Virus record (IMG/VR): IMGVR_UViG_3300025767_001189
Location: 1-26,668 of that record
Reading direction: 5' to 3' (one strand)
DNA: 26,668 nt
Source: a virus
Below are positions 13,808 through 21,240 of this stretch, piece after piece. How positions within the stretch are numbered: the first letter of the stretch is position 1; the number at the start of each line of letters is the position of its first letter. The translations under genes and the position numbers were made by a program. The notes beneath the pieces are model-generated. The model was given only the letters and a program-made list of their open reading frames with translations. It had not been told where the DNA came from and searched no databases.

Positions 13808-16299
13808 GCAAAGAAATCTTCTAGTGTAGATCTAGGTTCAATCTCCCAATCCATTGCTTCTAGCAGAGGCTTGAGAGGCTCGACAAACGTCTTGTCGAAC
13901 ATCTTATTATAGTCGATATACCGGTGAAGGGCAAACTCTGGTGGTAACACGTCATTGTATGCAATCACATTTTCTTTGATAGGATTAGGAGTCTTCAAGT
14001 ATACAAACTTAATCTTCTCGCCGTCCTTAACCAACTCATACTTCTTCTCGAGTCCAGCTAACTTAACCTGATGGTTATACAACAAAGCACCGCGGACATG
14101 GATGGGAGTAGCTTTCACATAGATATCTTTTCGATCAGAGTACTTGGTGAGCTCATGTACACCTCGAGGGAATGAGATTACTTCTGGATCGAGTTGGTTG
14201 TACTCGCTACGGAATTCTTTTACAAACTTCTGAACATCATCCTCTGTATCCTCAATAATAACTTTGAAGATCTCCTTAAACTTATCACGGATGATCTGAG
14301 GAGTTGAAGAACGAACAGCGTCGACACCCATCATCTTAATCTTGGGCTCAGCGTACTGGACACCTTCTGAGTTATGAACATTCAGGATATATCGCTTCTT
14401 AGCAATCCAGATACCTCGATCAGCAATAACCTCTCGCTTCATCTCCATGCGGTTCTCATATGCATTCATCAGATGAGCAAGGTCTGCGTATGAGTCCTCT
14501 AGGATCTTCTCAAAGTGTTCACTACAGATCTTATCCAAGAACTTGACCGGATCCTTAGGCTGGAACATCTTGATCAGATCAGTCATGTTTACATACAACG
14601 AGTCGGTATCAATTGCAATTACATAGTCGCGTGCAGTCGACTTCAGAATAGAATTCATCTTGCCGTTAATTGCACGCTCAGCCCAACGAATAGACAGTTG
14701 ACCAGATGTCGTGATAGCCTCAGCAACTCGGTTATCGAAGTAGCGGAAGTATGCGTTACCCAATGCACCGTAAAGCGAGTTCATCAGAATCTTAATGGCC
14801 ATCTGCTGGTTCTCAAGAGTGTTGATCTCATTCTCTAGCTTCTTACTCTTGCTGATCTCATACTCTTGCTTAGCTTCCAACATGCGCTTCTTAACAGCAC
14901 GTCGCTCGTCATAGTATTGCTTAATCACATTAGGAATTACCCCTTGCTTGTCTTTACGGAATTGTAGTCCAGTAGCAGATACAGCAAAGTCATCTTCCTG
15001 AACATAGTCACGACCAGCCAACAGATTCTCAACATCAATACCGGGGATCTTACCTTCGACGATTGTCTCCGGCGACATATTGTATTGAACAATAATGTTA
15101 GGATACAGAGAGTTCAAGTCAAACGAAACCACCCAGTCATGCTTACCGACCATGGGATCTTTTACATAAGCACCTGGGTAAGGTACCTTAGCTTTAGGTC
15201 TGCTCCACGGTACAGCCGTCTTCTGTGCGTGCAGAATGCGATATATGATCGAGTCCCAAATAGAAGTGGTACCAAACGTATCTGAGTAGTTAACACCACC
15301 ACGATACGCCATCGTCATAGCCAGCGAGATTAGACCCATCTTCTCTTCGAAGCGATCCACAAGCTCGACGTCCTTGATGTTATAATCAATAAACTTCTGG
15401 TAGTCGTTTTTATACAGACTATGCAATGAGCCATGCTCTTCGTATGATAGCTTACGCTCGCCTAACACAACAGATGCGATATGATCGAGCTTGTAGCTGG
15501 ATTGCATACCATACGAGTATCCAAACTTCTTGAATAAGTCGTAGTAGTCAAGCTGCTGGATGCCGGCCATCTCATATGCGGTTTGCTCACGTCCAGCGAT
15601 AACGATCGAACGCTTGTCAACAATACCCCATGGAGAAAATTGCTTTGCGTAATCCTCACCAAACAGATTGATTGTCCGGTTAATCAGATACGGAAAGTCA
15701 AACAACCGTACATTCCATCCGGTGACTACATCCGGACAAGTGTACTCATGATTCCAGAAACGAAGAAACTTTTCTAACAAGTCTTGCTCAGTGGTGCACT
15801 TAATATACACAACCTGATGAGTGGTCATGTTAGTATTCTCGACATCGTAGTCACCTAGACCCCAAACATAGTATATGTTATCGATGTTGTTCTTTGTTGC
15901 AATCGATATGACCGGATGAGCGGCTTGTTCAACAAATGGGAAACCATCATCAGATGCAACCTCAATATCAATGGTGGTCACATTGACTTTGTTGCGCTCG
16001 AAGTGAATGTCACTAGGAAACTTCTCAGTTATGAACTGAGTGATGTAGTTATTGGATCCGTAGAAGTTGAAGTTGTCAACCTCGTTGTACTGCTTAATAA
16101 AGTCAGCAGCATCGCGCATTGTATCAAAGCGCTTAGGTAACACGTCGCGACCGTATAGAGTCTTCCATCCAGTAGGCTTAGGAGAGTCTACGAATAAGGT
16201 AGGAGTGAATTTGACTTTCTTGGCTACTTTCTTGCCATTTTCAAATCCACGATAGAGAATATTATTGCCATAGCGATTTACAGATGTGTAGAAGTTCAT
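13804..16299 (-). CDS. 43: DNA polymerase gp43 (family B)
   Basis: An 831-aa replicative polymerase with 3'-5' exonuclease. Exonuclease motifs: TTIDIE (108-113), [12 protein letters not shown] (194-205) and DYNIKDVEL (305-313). Polymerase motifs: FDLNSLYPN (393-401), KILMNSLYG (503-511) and IDTDSLY (563-569), then KKRYIL. The tail STLEDFF near the end resembles the clamp-binding peptide that ends T4 gp43, which would dock on gp45. It is slightly shorter than T4 (898 aa), and no intron or intein is seen. A TATAAT hexamer lies directly before the start, but without a good -35. In T4, RegA lies next to 43; here queC and the hsp20 cassette intervene. Confidence 0.97.
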   Translation of the reverse strand: MNFYTSVNRYGNNILYRGFENGKKVAKKVKFTPTLFVDSPKPTGWKTLYGRDVLPKRFDTMRDAADFIKQYNEVDNFNFYGSNNYITQFITEKFPSDIHFERNKVNVTTIDIEVASDDGFPFVEQAAHPVISIATKNNIDNIYYVWGLGDYDVENTNMTTHQVVYIKCTTEQDLLEKFLRFWNHEYTCPDVVTGWNVRLFDFPYLINRTINLFGEDYAKQFSPWGIVDKRSIVIAGREQTAYEMAGIQQLDYYDLFKKFGYSYGMQSSYKLDHIASVVLGERKLSYEEHGSLHSLYKNDYQKFIDYNIKDVELVDRFEEKMGLISLAMTMAYRGGVNYSDTFGTTSIWDSIIYRILHAQKTAVPWSRPKAKVPYPGAYVKDPMVGKHDWVVSFDLNSLYPNIIVQYNMSPETIVEGKIPGIDVENLLAGRDYVQEDDFAVSATGLQFRKDKQGVIPNVIKQYYDERRAVKKRMLEAKQEYEISKSKKLENEINTLENQQMAIKILMNSLYGALGNAYFRYFDNRVAEAITTSGQLSIRWAERAINGKMNSILKSTARDYVIAIDTDSLYVNMTDLIKMFQPKDPVKFLDKICSEHFEKILEDSYADLAHLMNAYENRMEMKREVIADRGIWIAKKRYILNVHNSEGVQYAEPKIKMMGVDAVRSSTPQIIRDKFKEIFKVIIEDTEDDVQKFVKEFRSEYNQLDPEVISFPRGVHELTKYSDRKDIYVKATPIHVRGALLYNHQVKLAGLEKKYELVKDGEKIKFVYLKTPNPIKENVIAYNDVLPPEFALHRYIDYNKMFDKTFVEPLKPLLEAMDWEIEPRSTLEDFFA

Positions 16300-16329
16300 A
16301 GAGTCTATTATACAACAAGACCAGGTTTA

Positions 16330-16986
16330 TTAAAACCCATAATCATAATTACCAAAGGCCTGATACCTATCTTTGCACCATCTGCATGTCTTACATGGCA
16401 TTCCCATATGGTTGTCACTAATACATGAGTTGGTTATTAGCGATAGGTCTTCAATACCCAATGCTTTATACTGAGCGGCAATAAAGTCTTTACCTACATC
16501 CTTCCACGGAAACCCCTCGCCGTGAGTCTGGAACACTTCTTGTTCAATTGCTCTGGTACGAGCTTCGTGGGATTGGATAGTAACATAGTCACTAAGATTT
16601 TGGCCTGATATTAGCCAATCAATAGGCACATCGTCGCATAGCTGAATAATTGCATATAAGCTGGCAATAATCTTACTATCATTACCTCGTTTGTCTCCGT
16701 CGTACATTCGTAGAGGATGAATCGTTACATCGGGGAATGATTTGGACACATAGTTAACAACATCTGTTGCGTTGATGCGTGTATCCAGTTTCTTTAGGTT
16801 TAAATCGAACAGATGATATGGATGAATCTCTGTACCGTACTGCTTGCGATCGCTAATCTCTTTAGCTAGACAATAAAGTGCCAGAGCCGAGTCTAGGCCG
16901 CCAGAAGTAGATACCGCTGCGTGTTGCAGGTCGGTAGGAATGTTCTGAAAATAATCAATGGAGGTTATGCCGTCAGTCAATATCAT
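16330..16986 (-). CDS. queC: 7-cyano-7-deazaguanine synthase
   Basis: A 218-aa QueC, which uses ATP and ammonia to convert 7-carboxy-7-deazaguanine to preQ0. The PP-loop STSGGLDSA (26-34) is near the N-terminus, and the zinc cysteines C188, C198, C201 and C204 (pattern CX9CX2CX2C, ending in CKDRYQAFG) match QueC. It lies alone between the terminator of the hsp20 cassette and gp43, about 8 kb from queD and queE, so the pathway genes are dispersed among replication genes. No glutaminase domain or other fusion is present. Confidence 0.9.
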   Translation of the reverse strand: MILTDGITSIDYFQNIPTDLQHAAVSTSGGLDSALALYCLAKEISDRKQYGTEIHPYHLFDLNLKKLDTRINATDVVNYVSKSFPDVTIHPLRMYDGDKRGNDSKIIASLYAIIQLCDDVPIDWLISGQNLSDYVTIQSHEARTRAIEQEVFQTHGEGFPWKDVGKDFIAAQYKALGIEDLSLITNSCISDNHMGMPCKTCRWCKDRYQAFGNYDYGF

Positions 16987-16992
16987 AATTAA

Positions 16993-17013
16993 AAAGGGGC
17001 GCAGGGCCCCTTT
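16993..17013 (-). terminator. Rho-independent terminator
   Basis: On the minus strand the sequence AAAGGGGC (17013-17006), a 5-base loop and GCCCCTTT (17000-16993) form an 8-bp perfect stem that runs into TTTTTAATT. It lies three bases after the stop of the 73-aa gene and seven bases before queC, and closes the hsp20 cassette. Confidence 0.85.
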
Positions 17014-17015
17014 AG

Positions 17016-17237
17016 TTAGTCTTTTTTGGTTACAAAAGAATACATCTCGGTAGCCTTTTTCATCAACTCTTCTGTTGAATAGGGCTTTAGGGCTTGTTGC
17101 ACATCTTCGATGTTATTCTTACCTTGATCGAACAGTTGTTGGGTAAATGAGTAGTTCATCTCCCACTGACGATCCATATAGTCTTTAGCCATTTGAAGCA
17201 TGTCTGCACGAATTTCAAAAGGGTTTTTGTTGCTCAT
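17016..17237 (-). CDS. Small helical hypothetical protein
   Basis: A 73-aa protein starting MSNKNPFEIRADML. It is almost wholly alpha-helical and charged, with aromatic residues every few positions (YMDRQWEMNY, 19-28), resembling phasin-like or coiled-coil small proteins, but I do not recognise a named family. The ATG at 17237 has AGGAG seven bases upstream; the longer frame to 17420 adds a basic region without a ribosome site and was rejected. Last gene before the terminator. Confidence 0.75.
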   Translation of the reverse strand: MSNKNPFEIRADMLQMAKDYMDRQWEMNYSFTQQLFDQGKNNIEDVQQALKPYSTEELMKKATEMYSFVTKKD

Positions 17238-17316
17238 ACTGATTTCTCCTGTGTGTGTTTGCGATTGGGATAGTTTAGATTTTCCCACTCTTCGTCTGTT
17301 ACTGGCCACCATTGGT

Positions 17317-17526
17317 TCATTTCTTTTTGCCAACGGATAATGCATTATCCCACAAAAACTTATTGACAGCAACGGTGTTCTCAACAAGCATCTTGGCAAA
17401 TGCAGTTTGTGAGTCAACAAATTTGACTGCTACTTCCTGCAACTCAGGTTGATCTTTGAAGATTTGATCTGCAACAATTTTCTTTGTTGCTTGAAACTGA
17501 TCGATGTAAAAGTTGGGTGTGAACAT
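17317..17526 (-). CDS. Small helical hypothetical protein, phasin-like hint
   Basis: A 69-aa protein with an amphipathic helical pattern (FYIDQFQATKK, KFVDSQTAFAKML) reminiscent of phasin-type helices. No membrane segment or catalytic motif. ATG at 17526 has an AGGAG site eight bases upstream. It pairs with the similar helical 73-aa protein downstream, and both lie in the hsp20 late cassette. Confidence 0.75.
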   Translation of the reverse strand: MFTPNFYIDQFQATKKIVADQIFKDQPELQEVAVKFVDSQTAFAKMLVENTVAVNKFLWDNALSVGKKK

Positions 17527-17613
17527 ATTAGTTCTCCTATGTGTGTGTTGTGTTAAGTGAATGGTGGAGCTTTTGTTTTGTATGAGATGCTCCTCAACTC
17601 ATATTATTATATA

Positions 17614-17796
17614 TCAATACTTCAATTGGCCGATACCGGCTTTTTGAATTTCTCTCTGTCGTCTCTCCAAGTCAACCAGGTCAACAGAGCGGGCCAAATA
17701 GGCTTCGACCTGTCGTTGGCGGGCTTCAATCATGCTGTCAAGCATGCTGAGTGCTGTTTTCTGTAAGAAACTGAAGATTTTTTTGATTAGTGTCAT
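17614..17796 (-). CDS. DUF3563-like small protein
   Basis: A 60-aa protein. After a short hydrophobic/basic N-terminus (MTLIKKIFSFLQ) it carries EARQRQVEAYLARSVDLVDLERRQREIQ, the pattern R-x-x-E-A-Y-L-x-x-x-x-D-L-x-D-L-E-R-R-x-R of DUF3563 proteins, whose function is unknown. The ATG at 17796 has GGAG seven to ten bases upstream; it lies inside the hsp20 coding end, an overlap of 59 bases in another frame. The longer frame to 17877 was rejected for lack of a ribosome site. Confidence 0.78.
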   Translation of the reverse strand: MTLIKKIFSFLQKTALSMLDSMIEARQRQVEAYLARSVDLVDLERRQREIQKAGIGQLKY

Positions 17797-18217
17797 GTGT
17801 GTTCTCCACGTGGTGATTAATAGGAATCGTACGCGGACGCTTTTCTTCCGGGATGACTCTTTCGAGATCGATGACAAGCAGTCCGTCCCTTAGATTAGCT
17901 CCTTTTACTTCTACATGTTCAGACAGTCGAAAGGAACGTTTGAACGCTCGGCCAGAAATTCCCTTGTGCAAATACTCTTGGGTAGATGAAGCGCGTGGCT
18001 TACCAGTGACATATAGAATGCCATCTAGATGTTGGATGTCCAACTCCTCTTCTGCAAAACCCACTACAGCAAGTTCAATTGCGTATTTGTGTTCGGAAAG
18101 TTTGACAATGTTATGTGGCGGATAGTTGTCTGTTGAAGCGTTAGACAGTTTGTCCAACTCATCAAAGATGTTATCAAAGCCAATAAACGCGGAACGTGGT
18201 AACTTAAAATGTGTCAT
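17738..18217 (-). CDS. Small heat shock protein Hsp20
   Basis: A 159-aa alpha-crystallin-type chaperone like those of cyanophages, binding unfolding proteins in the infected cell. YAIELAVVGFAEEELDIQ (45-62), ILYVTGKP (67-74) and GLLVIDLERVIPEEKRP (112-128) are the alpha-crystallin core. RTIPI (129-133) is the C-terminal I-x-I anchor. The tail after it, about 26 residues, overlaps the start of the DUF3563-like gene. AGGAGG eight bases before the ATG is the strongest ribosome site in the window, and a late promoter lies 64-71 bases upstream. Confidence 0.92.
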   Translation of the reverse strand: MTHFKLPRSAFIGFDNIFDELDKLSNASTDNYPPHNIVKLSEHKYAIELAVVGFAEEELDIQHLDGILYVTGKPRASSTQEYLHKGISGRAFKRSFRLSEHVEVKGANLRDGLLVIDLERVIPEEKRPRTIPINHHVENTHDTNQKNLQFLTENSTQHA

Positions 18218-18280
18218 GATTATGACCTCCTAATAAAAGCAAGGTTGTAGTTATGAGCCCGATAATTCAGCACTCATGGG

Positions 18281-18288
18281 TATTTATA
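18281..18288 (-). promoter_or_regulatory. T4-type late promoter for the hsp20 cassette
   Basis: On the minus strand TATAAATA, identical to the T4 late consensus and to the one at 4325-4332. It lies about 64 bases before the hsp20 ATG in a 192-base non-coding gap, and with the terminator at 16993-17013 it bounds a four-gene unit. Confidence 0.72.
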
Positions 18289-18409
18289 TCCATTTGATGG
18301 ATATTTCTCAAAATCCTGCTTACTTTATACAGGGACAACTATCGAGTGCCAGTCCAATTGTTCGAATGCATTTTTACCGTTGGCATTACAACGGCCCTAA
18401 GGTGGGTTC

Positions 18410-18781
18410 CTACAGCTTTGTGCCAATGTTGTATTTTGGACAAAGCTCCCAATCATTTTTCTCTTTGTGAGGAATGATCTTGATCTGTCTCAGCGGCGCG
18501 CAATCCAGAGATGATGTTTTGGAGAATGTTACGAGACCCCAATCACTCAATAATGTTGCAATTGTGTTACGACGTTGGACATCGTTAACTTCGAGATTGG
18601 CTTTCTTACCATCTAGAATAAACAGCTCTTTAAAATGGACAATGAAGTATCGTCCTTGTTTATGTAGGATGTGACACGATTGATACAGCTTGTTCTCTTT
18701 ACGAGAAGCCACACCAATGCGCGTAAGAGTTTCACGGACCTTTAAAAAATCGTCCGGTTCGTTAAGGGTAATCTCTAGCAT
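18410..18781 (-). CDS. regA: RegA translational repressor
   Basis: A 123-aa RNA-binding protein that shuts off translation of early mRNAs, including its own, by covering their initiation regions. From the chosen ATG it reads MLEITLNEPDDFLKVRETLT, which closely follows T4 RegA; LYQSCHILHKQGRYFIVHFKE (33-53) and CPKYNIG near the end are also T4-like. T4 RegA is 122 aa, so the ATG at 18781 was preferred over the GTG at 18820 that adds 13 residues. A GGAG site lies ten bases upstream. It follows gene 62 as in T4. A 6-bp hairpin (18377-18394) lies just downstream. Confidence 0.95.
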   Translation of the reverse strand: MLEITLNEPDDFLKVRETLTRIGVASRKENKLYQSCHILHKQGRYFIVHFKELFILDGKKANLEVNDVQRRNTIATLLSDWGLVTFSKTSSLDCAPLRQIKIIPHKEKNDWELCPKYNIGTKL

Positions 18782-18806
18782 GTCGCTAGGACTCCATCGT
18801 ATGTTG

Positions 18807-19184
18807 TTATTTTCTTCCACCGCGATTCACCTTTTGTCTTAATGTTGTTATCTGATCGGGTGACAGAAGAGTCAAGGCTTGGCGCGCTTTTTCATTGCTA
18901 TAGCCATAGTATTGTTTGACAACTTCAATATCACTTTCCAAAGTTGGTTTTATCCATTTCGAGAAGCGCTGACGCTTCCGTACTATATTTAGGAGAAAGT
19001 GAAATTGGAGCTTGTTGTCGATGTGATGATAACGATTCATCTCATTAGCAACGGCAACGGTGTCAGGAAAATAAGAAAGACTGCGGTTAACTACAAAGCT
19101 AATGTATGCCTTCTCGGTGACATCATCAACCATGATGTCAATCTTTTTAGAATTAATACTGTTTAAATAATCAAATGGACCCAT
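18807..19184 (-). CDS. 62: Clamp loader small subunit gp62
   Basis: A 125-aa subunit that, with four gp44 copies, loads the gp45 clamp onto DNA. It begins MGPFDYLNSIN and contains DKLQFHFLLNIVRKRQRF-type helices in the middle, matching the short gp62 of environmental T4-like phages (T4 itself has 187 aa). The ATG at 19184 overlaps the stop of the 58-aa gene upstream as TGATG, which decides the start over the longer frame to 19256. The tail is basic (KVNRGGRK). Confidence 0.85.
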   Translation of the reverse strand: MGPFDYLNSINSKKIDIMVDDVTEKAYISFVVNRSLSYFPDTVAVANEMNRYHHIDNKLQFHFLLNIVRKRQRFSKWIKPTLESDIEVVKQYYGYSNEKARQALTLLSPDQITTLRQKVNRGGRK

Positions 19185-19360
19185 CACCAAAACCCTAACA
19201 CTCTTCCGTTTCCAACAATGATGAAAAAGCAAGTTACAATATGCACGATCCACCAAAAGGTACGGATCAATGCAATTGTATCGGCTTGAGTATCAGTCTC
19301 GCCTACTTTCTCACCCAACGACTTTGCCCAAAGGCGCCACAGCTTAGACAAACTCAACAT
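19184..19360 (-). CDS. Small membrane protein between 44 and 62 (58 aa)
   Basis: A 58-codon frame runs from ATG at 19360 to TGA at 19186-19184. It starts MLSLSKLWRLWAKSLGEK, continues with ADTIALIRTFWW and has one transmembrane helix (WWIVHIVTCFFIIVG, about 36-50). Similar short proteins with a KxWRLWAKSLGEK start are, from memory, common at this place in cyanophage-type T4-like genomes. It overlaps the gp44 end by 17 bases and the gp62 start by one base (TGATG), so it is probably translated and may couple 44 to 62. Function unknown. Confidence 0.72.
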   Translation of the reverse strand: MLSLSKLWRLWAKSLGEKVGETDTQADTIALIRTFWWIVHIVTCFFIIVGNGRVLGFW

Positions 19361-20279
19361 TAGCCATGATCTCAGTCATACATGCCACAATGTTCAATTC
19401 ATGATCTGCAACAAAAGCATCCTTATATTGGTAATCAGCAAGAATCAATACAAGCTGAGGAACAGAGGAAGGTTGTACAGTAGTACTCATTTGATCATAC
19501 ACACCGCGGAAGATAGCAACAGCATCAACGTCCATATTGTTAACAACCCATCCCCGCATCTTCTTAAAGTCTTTTGCTTTCAGAGCATCAAACAAACCGG
19601 TGAAGTTGCTAGTAGTATCAACAATAGCTTCTGTACTAAGTTGGCCACCAATACTGTAACGCTGGACCTCATTGAGGATACGTCTCCAGTCCGGAGCATG
19701 CTTGAGGATCAGATTAGCAATTAGTTGTTCGCTAGCCTCCACTTGTTCTGCTGCAAGGATAGTCTTCAACCGCTTCATGAATTGGCCGGCCATTGCAGCC
19801 TTCTCTTTTCCAGTTGCAGTGAAGTCATATACGCCACAACGAGAGTGAAGCGGTTCAATAATACGATTCTTGAAGTTACACGTTAAGATGAAGCGACAGT
19901 TGTTACTGAACTCTTCGATGAACCCACGTAGAGCGGGCTGTGTAGAAGTTGGGTTTAGGTAGTCGGCCTCATCGAGGATAACCACCTTGTACCCGCCCTG
20001 TAGCGATACAGAAGAGGCAAATTGCTTGATCTTACCTCGAAGGGTATCAATATTACCTTCTTCTGAACCGTTAATCAGGATGTAGTCTAGACCGAGGGTA
20101 TTACAGAGAGCCTTAGCAACAGTGGTCTTACCGGTACCAGCAGTACCACTAAACAACATATTAGGCATCTCGCCGCCATCGGCCATAGACTGAAACGTAG
20201 CCTTTAGTTGAGGAGGAAGAACAGTCTCCTCGATCGTTTTAGGACGATACTTCTCAACCCACAAAAATTCATTAGACAT
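19344..20279 (-). CDS. 44: Clamp loader ATPase gp44
   Basis: A 311-aa AAA+ protein, the ATPase subunit of the clamp loader. Walker A GTAGTGKT (45-52), Walker B VVILDEAD (99-106) and the SRC arginine finger motif (146-148) are intact; VEKYRPKT (8-15) is the standard loader start. T4 gp44 has 319 aa. The ATG at 20279 with GAGGT upstream was preferred to a start at 20297. A sigma70-like promoter lies directly upstream. Confidence 0.96.
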   Translation of the reverse strand: MSNEFLWVEKYRPKTIEETVLPPQLKATFQSMADGGEMPNMLFSGTAGTGKTTVAKALCNTLGLDYILINGSEEGNIDTLRGKIKQFASSVSLQGGYKVVILDEADYLNPTSTQPALRGFIEEFSNNCRFILTCNFKNRIIEPLHSRCGVYDFTATGKEKAAMAGQFMKRLKTILAAEQVEASEQLIANLILKHAPDWRRILNEVQRYSIGGQLSTEAIVDTTSNFTGLFDALKAKDFKKMRGWVVNNMDVDAVAIFRGVYDQMSTTVQPSSVPQLVLILADYQYKDAFVADHELNIVACMTEIMANVEFV

Positions 20280-20305
20280 ATAGACCTCACATAACAAAGA
20301 ACAAA

Positions 20306-20334
20306 ATTATAAATCAAAATGGTCTAATGATCAA
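20306..20334 (-). promoter_or_regulatory. Sigma70-type promoter for gene 44
   Basis: On the minus strand TTGATC (20334-20329), 17 bases, then TATAAT (20311-20306), a perfect -10. It starts right after the stop of the 68-aa gene and would initiate near 20299, about 20 bases before the gp44 ATG. Confidence 0.6.
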
Positions 20335-20541
20335 TTACTTTTTGGCTGGCGGGGCGCTTTCTGCTGCTTGTTGTTGAAATGCTTCAGCCAATGAAATAGC
20401 TTGAACACATTGGTCGCGCAAGCCACCAATTGTTGAGAGCTCTTCTCCTTTAAAGCCGCCGCGCTGGGTGACTGCATCAACGACGGCAATGGCACTACGT
20501 GCAATGCGGTTGGACAAGTCATACATTTGTTTATGTTCCAT
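20335..20541 (-). CDS. Small hypothetical protein between 45 and 44
   Basis: A 68-aa helical protein (MEHKQMYDLSNRIARSAIA at its start) with an alanine/glutamine-rich tail ending PPAKK. No family recognised. AGGAG six bases before the ATG is a good site. Placed between gp45 and gp44, so probably made with the replication proteins. A shadow frame inside it was ignored. Confidence 0.75.
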   Translation of the reverse strand: MEHKQMYDLSNRIARSAIAVVDAVTQRGGFKGEELSTIGGLRDQCVQAISLAEAFQQQAAESAPPAKK

Positions 20542-20556
20542 TATATTCTCCTAGGA

Positions 20557-21237
20557 TTATTCAAAAGTTGAGGACTTTTCAAGAGCTACCCAGTACTTTA
20601 AGTCCTTCTCATCATCGGTACTGGTGAATTGCGAAATTAGTTTAGATGAGATATCAACACGATAACTACCAGGGATCATACGCAGGTTATTGATACCTAC
20701 GATGAAGTTAAAGTCGTTATCACCGTTGAACTCACCAGGAACCTCAATCGAATACTTATTAGAGGTAGTATTGCTTGAATCGACAATGGTTAGCTTAATA
20801 CATCCATCACCGGGTGTAATAGACAACTCACTGTGACCCAACACTCCAGCGGCTCGCTTCAGACCGCTAAGTGTGCCCTCGTCTAATGTAAAAGTTACAT
20901 CAGCAGCTGGCATTGTAATCCCTTTCGTGGGGGATGTCAACATGTCCGGATCAGAGTAGAAATATTCAACACCACCGCGGCCCGAGCCATCGGTAATACG
21001 AACAAAGCTCTCCTCAAAGCGGAGACTAGGACTATCTACTAGACCCATAGCAGACAAGCACTCTGAGAGATCATAAATGCCGAATTCTTTTTCGAACGTC
21101 TCAGTAACAGTAGCTTGGCTTAAAATATTCTTGGCTTCCGACATCGTCATGATTGTGTTACCGGGACGAATCACGATGTTGGAATTAATTGTTGCATAGT
21201 TCTTTAGAACTTGCGAGGTAAAAGAGGAGAGTTGCAT
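20557..21237 (-). CDS. 45: Sliding clamp gp45
   Basis: A 226-aa trimeric clamp that tethers gp43 to DNA and activates gp55-dependent late transcription. It starts MQLSSFTSQVLKNYATINSN, like T4 gp45 (MKLSKDTTALLKNFATINSG from memory), with the same length (228) and a closing segment DLKYWVALEKSS. Order 46-45-44-62-regA is as in T4, apart from two small genes. Confidence 0.94.
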   Translation of the reverse strand: MQLSSFTSQVLKNYATINSNIVIRPGNTIMTMSEAKNILSQATVTETFEKEFGIYDLSECLSAMGLVDSPSLRFEESFVRITDGSGRGGVEYFYSDPDMLTSPTKGITMPAADVTFTLDEGTLSGLKRAAGVLGHSELSITPGDGCIKLTIVDSSNTTSNKYSIEVPGEFNGDNDFNFIVGINNLRMIPGSYRVDISSKLISQFTSTDDEKDLKYWVALEKSSTFE

Positions 21238-21240
21238 AAT

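Noticed and set aside
16307-16312. TATAAT directly upstream of gene 43 as a promoter
   Set aside because: No acceptable -35 hexamer at 16-18 bases, and it would give an almost leaderless message.
18377-18394. Hairpin CCGTTG/CAACGG after regA as a terminator
   Set aside because: On the minus strand it is followed by TAAAAATG rather than a T-tract, so an intrinsic terminator is not supported.
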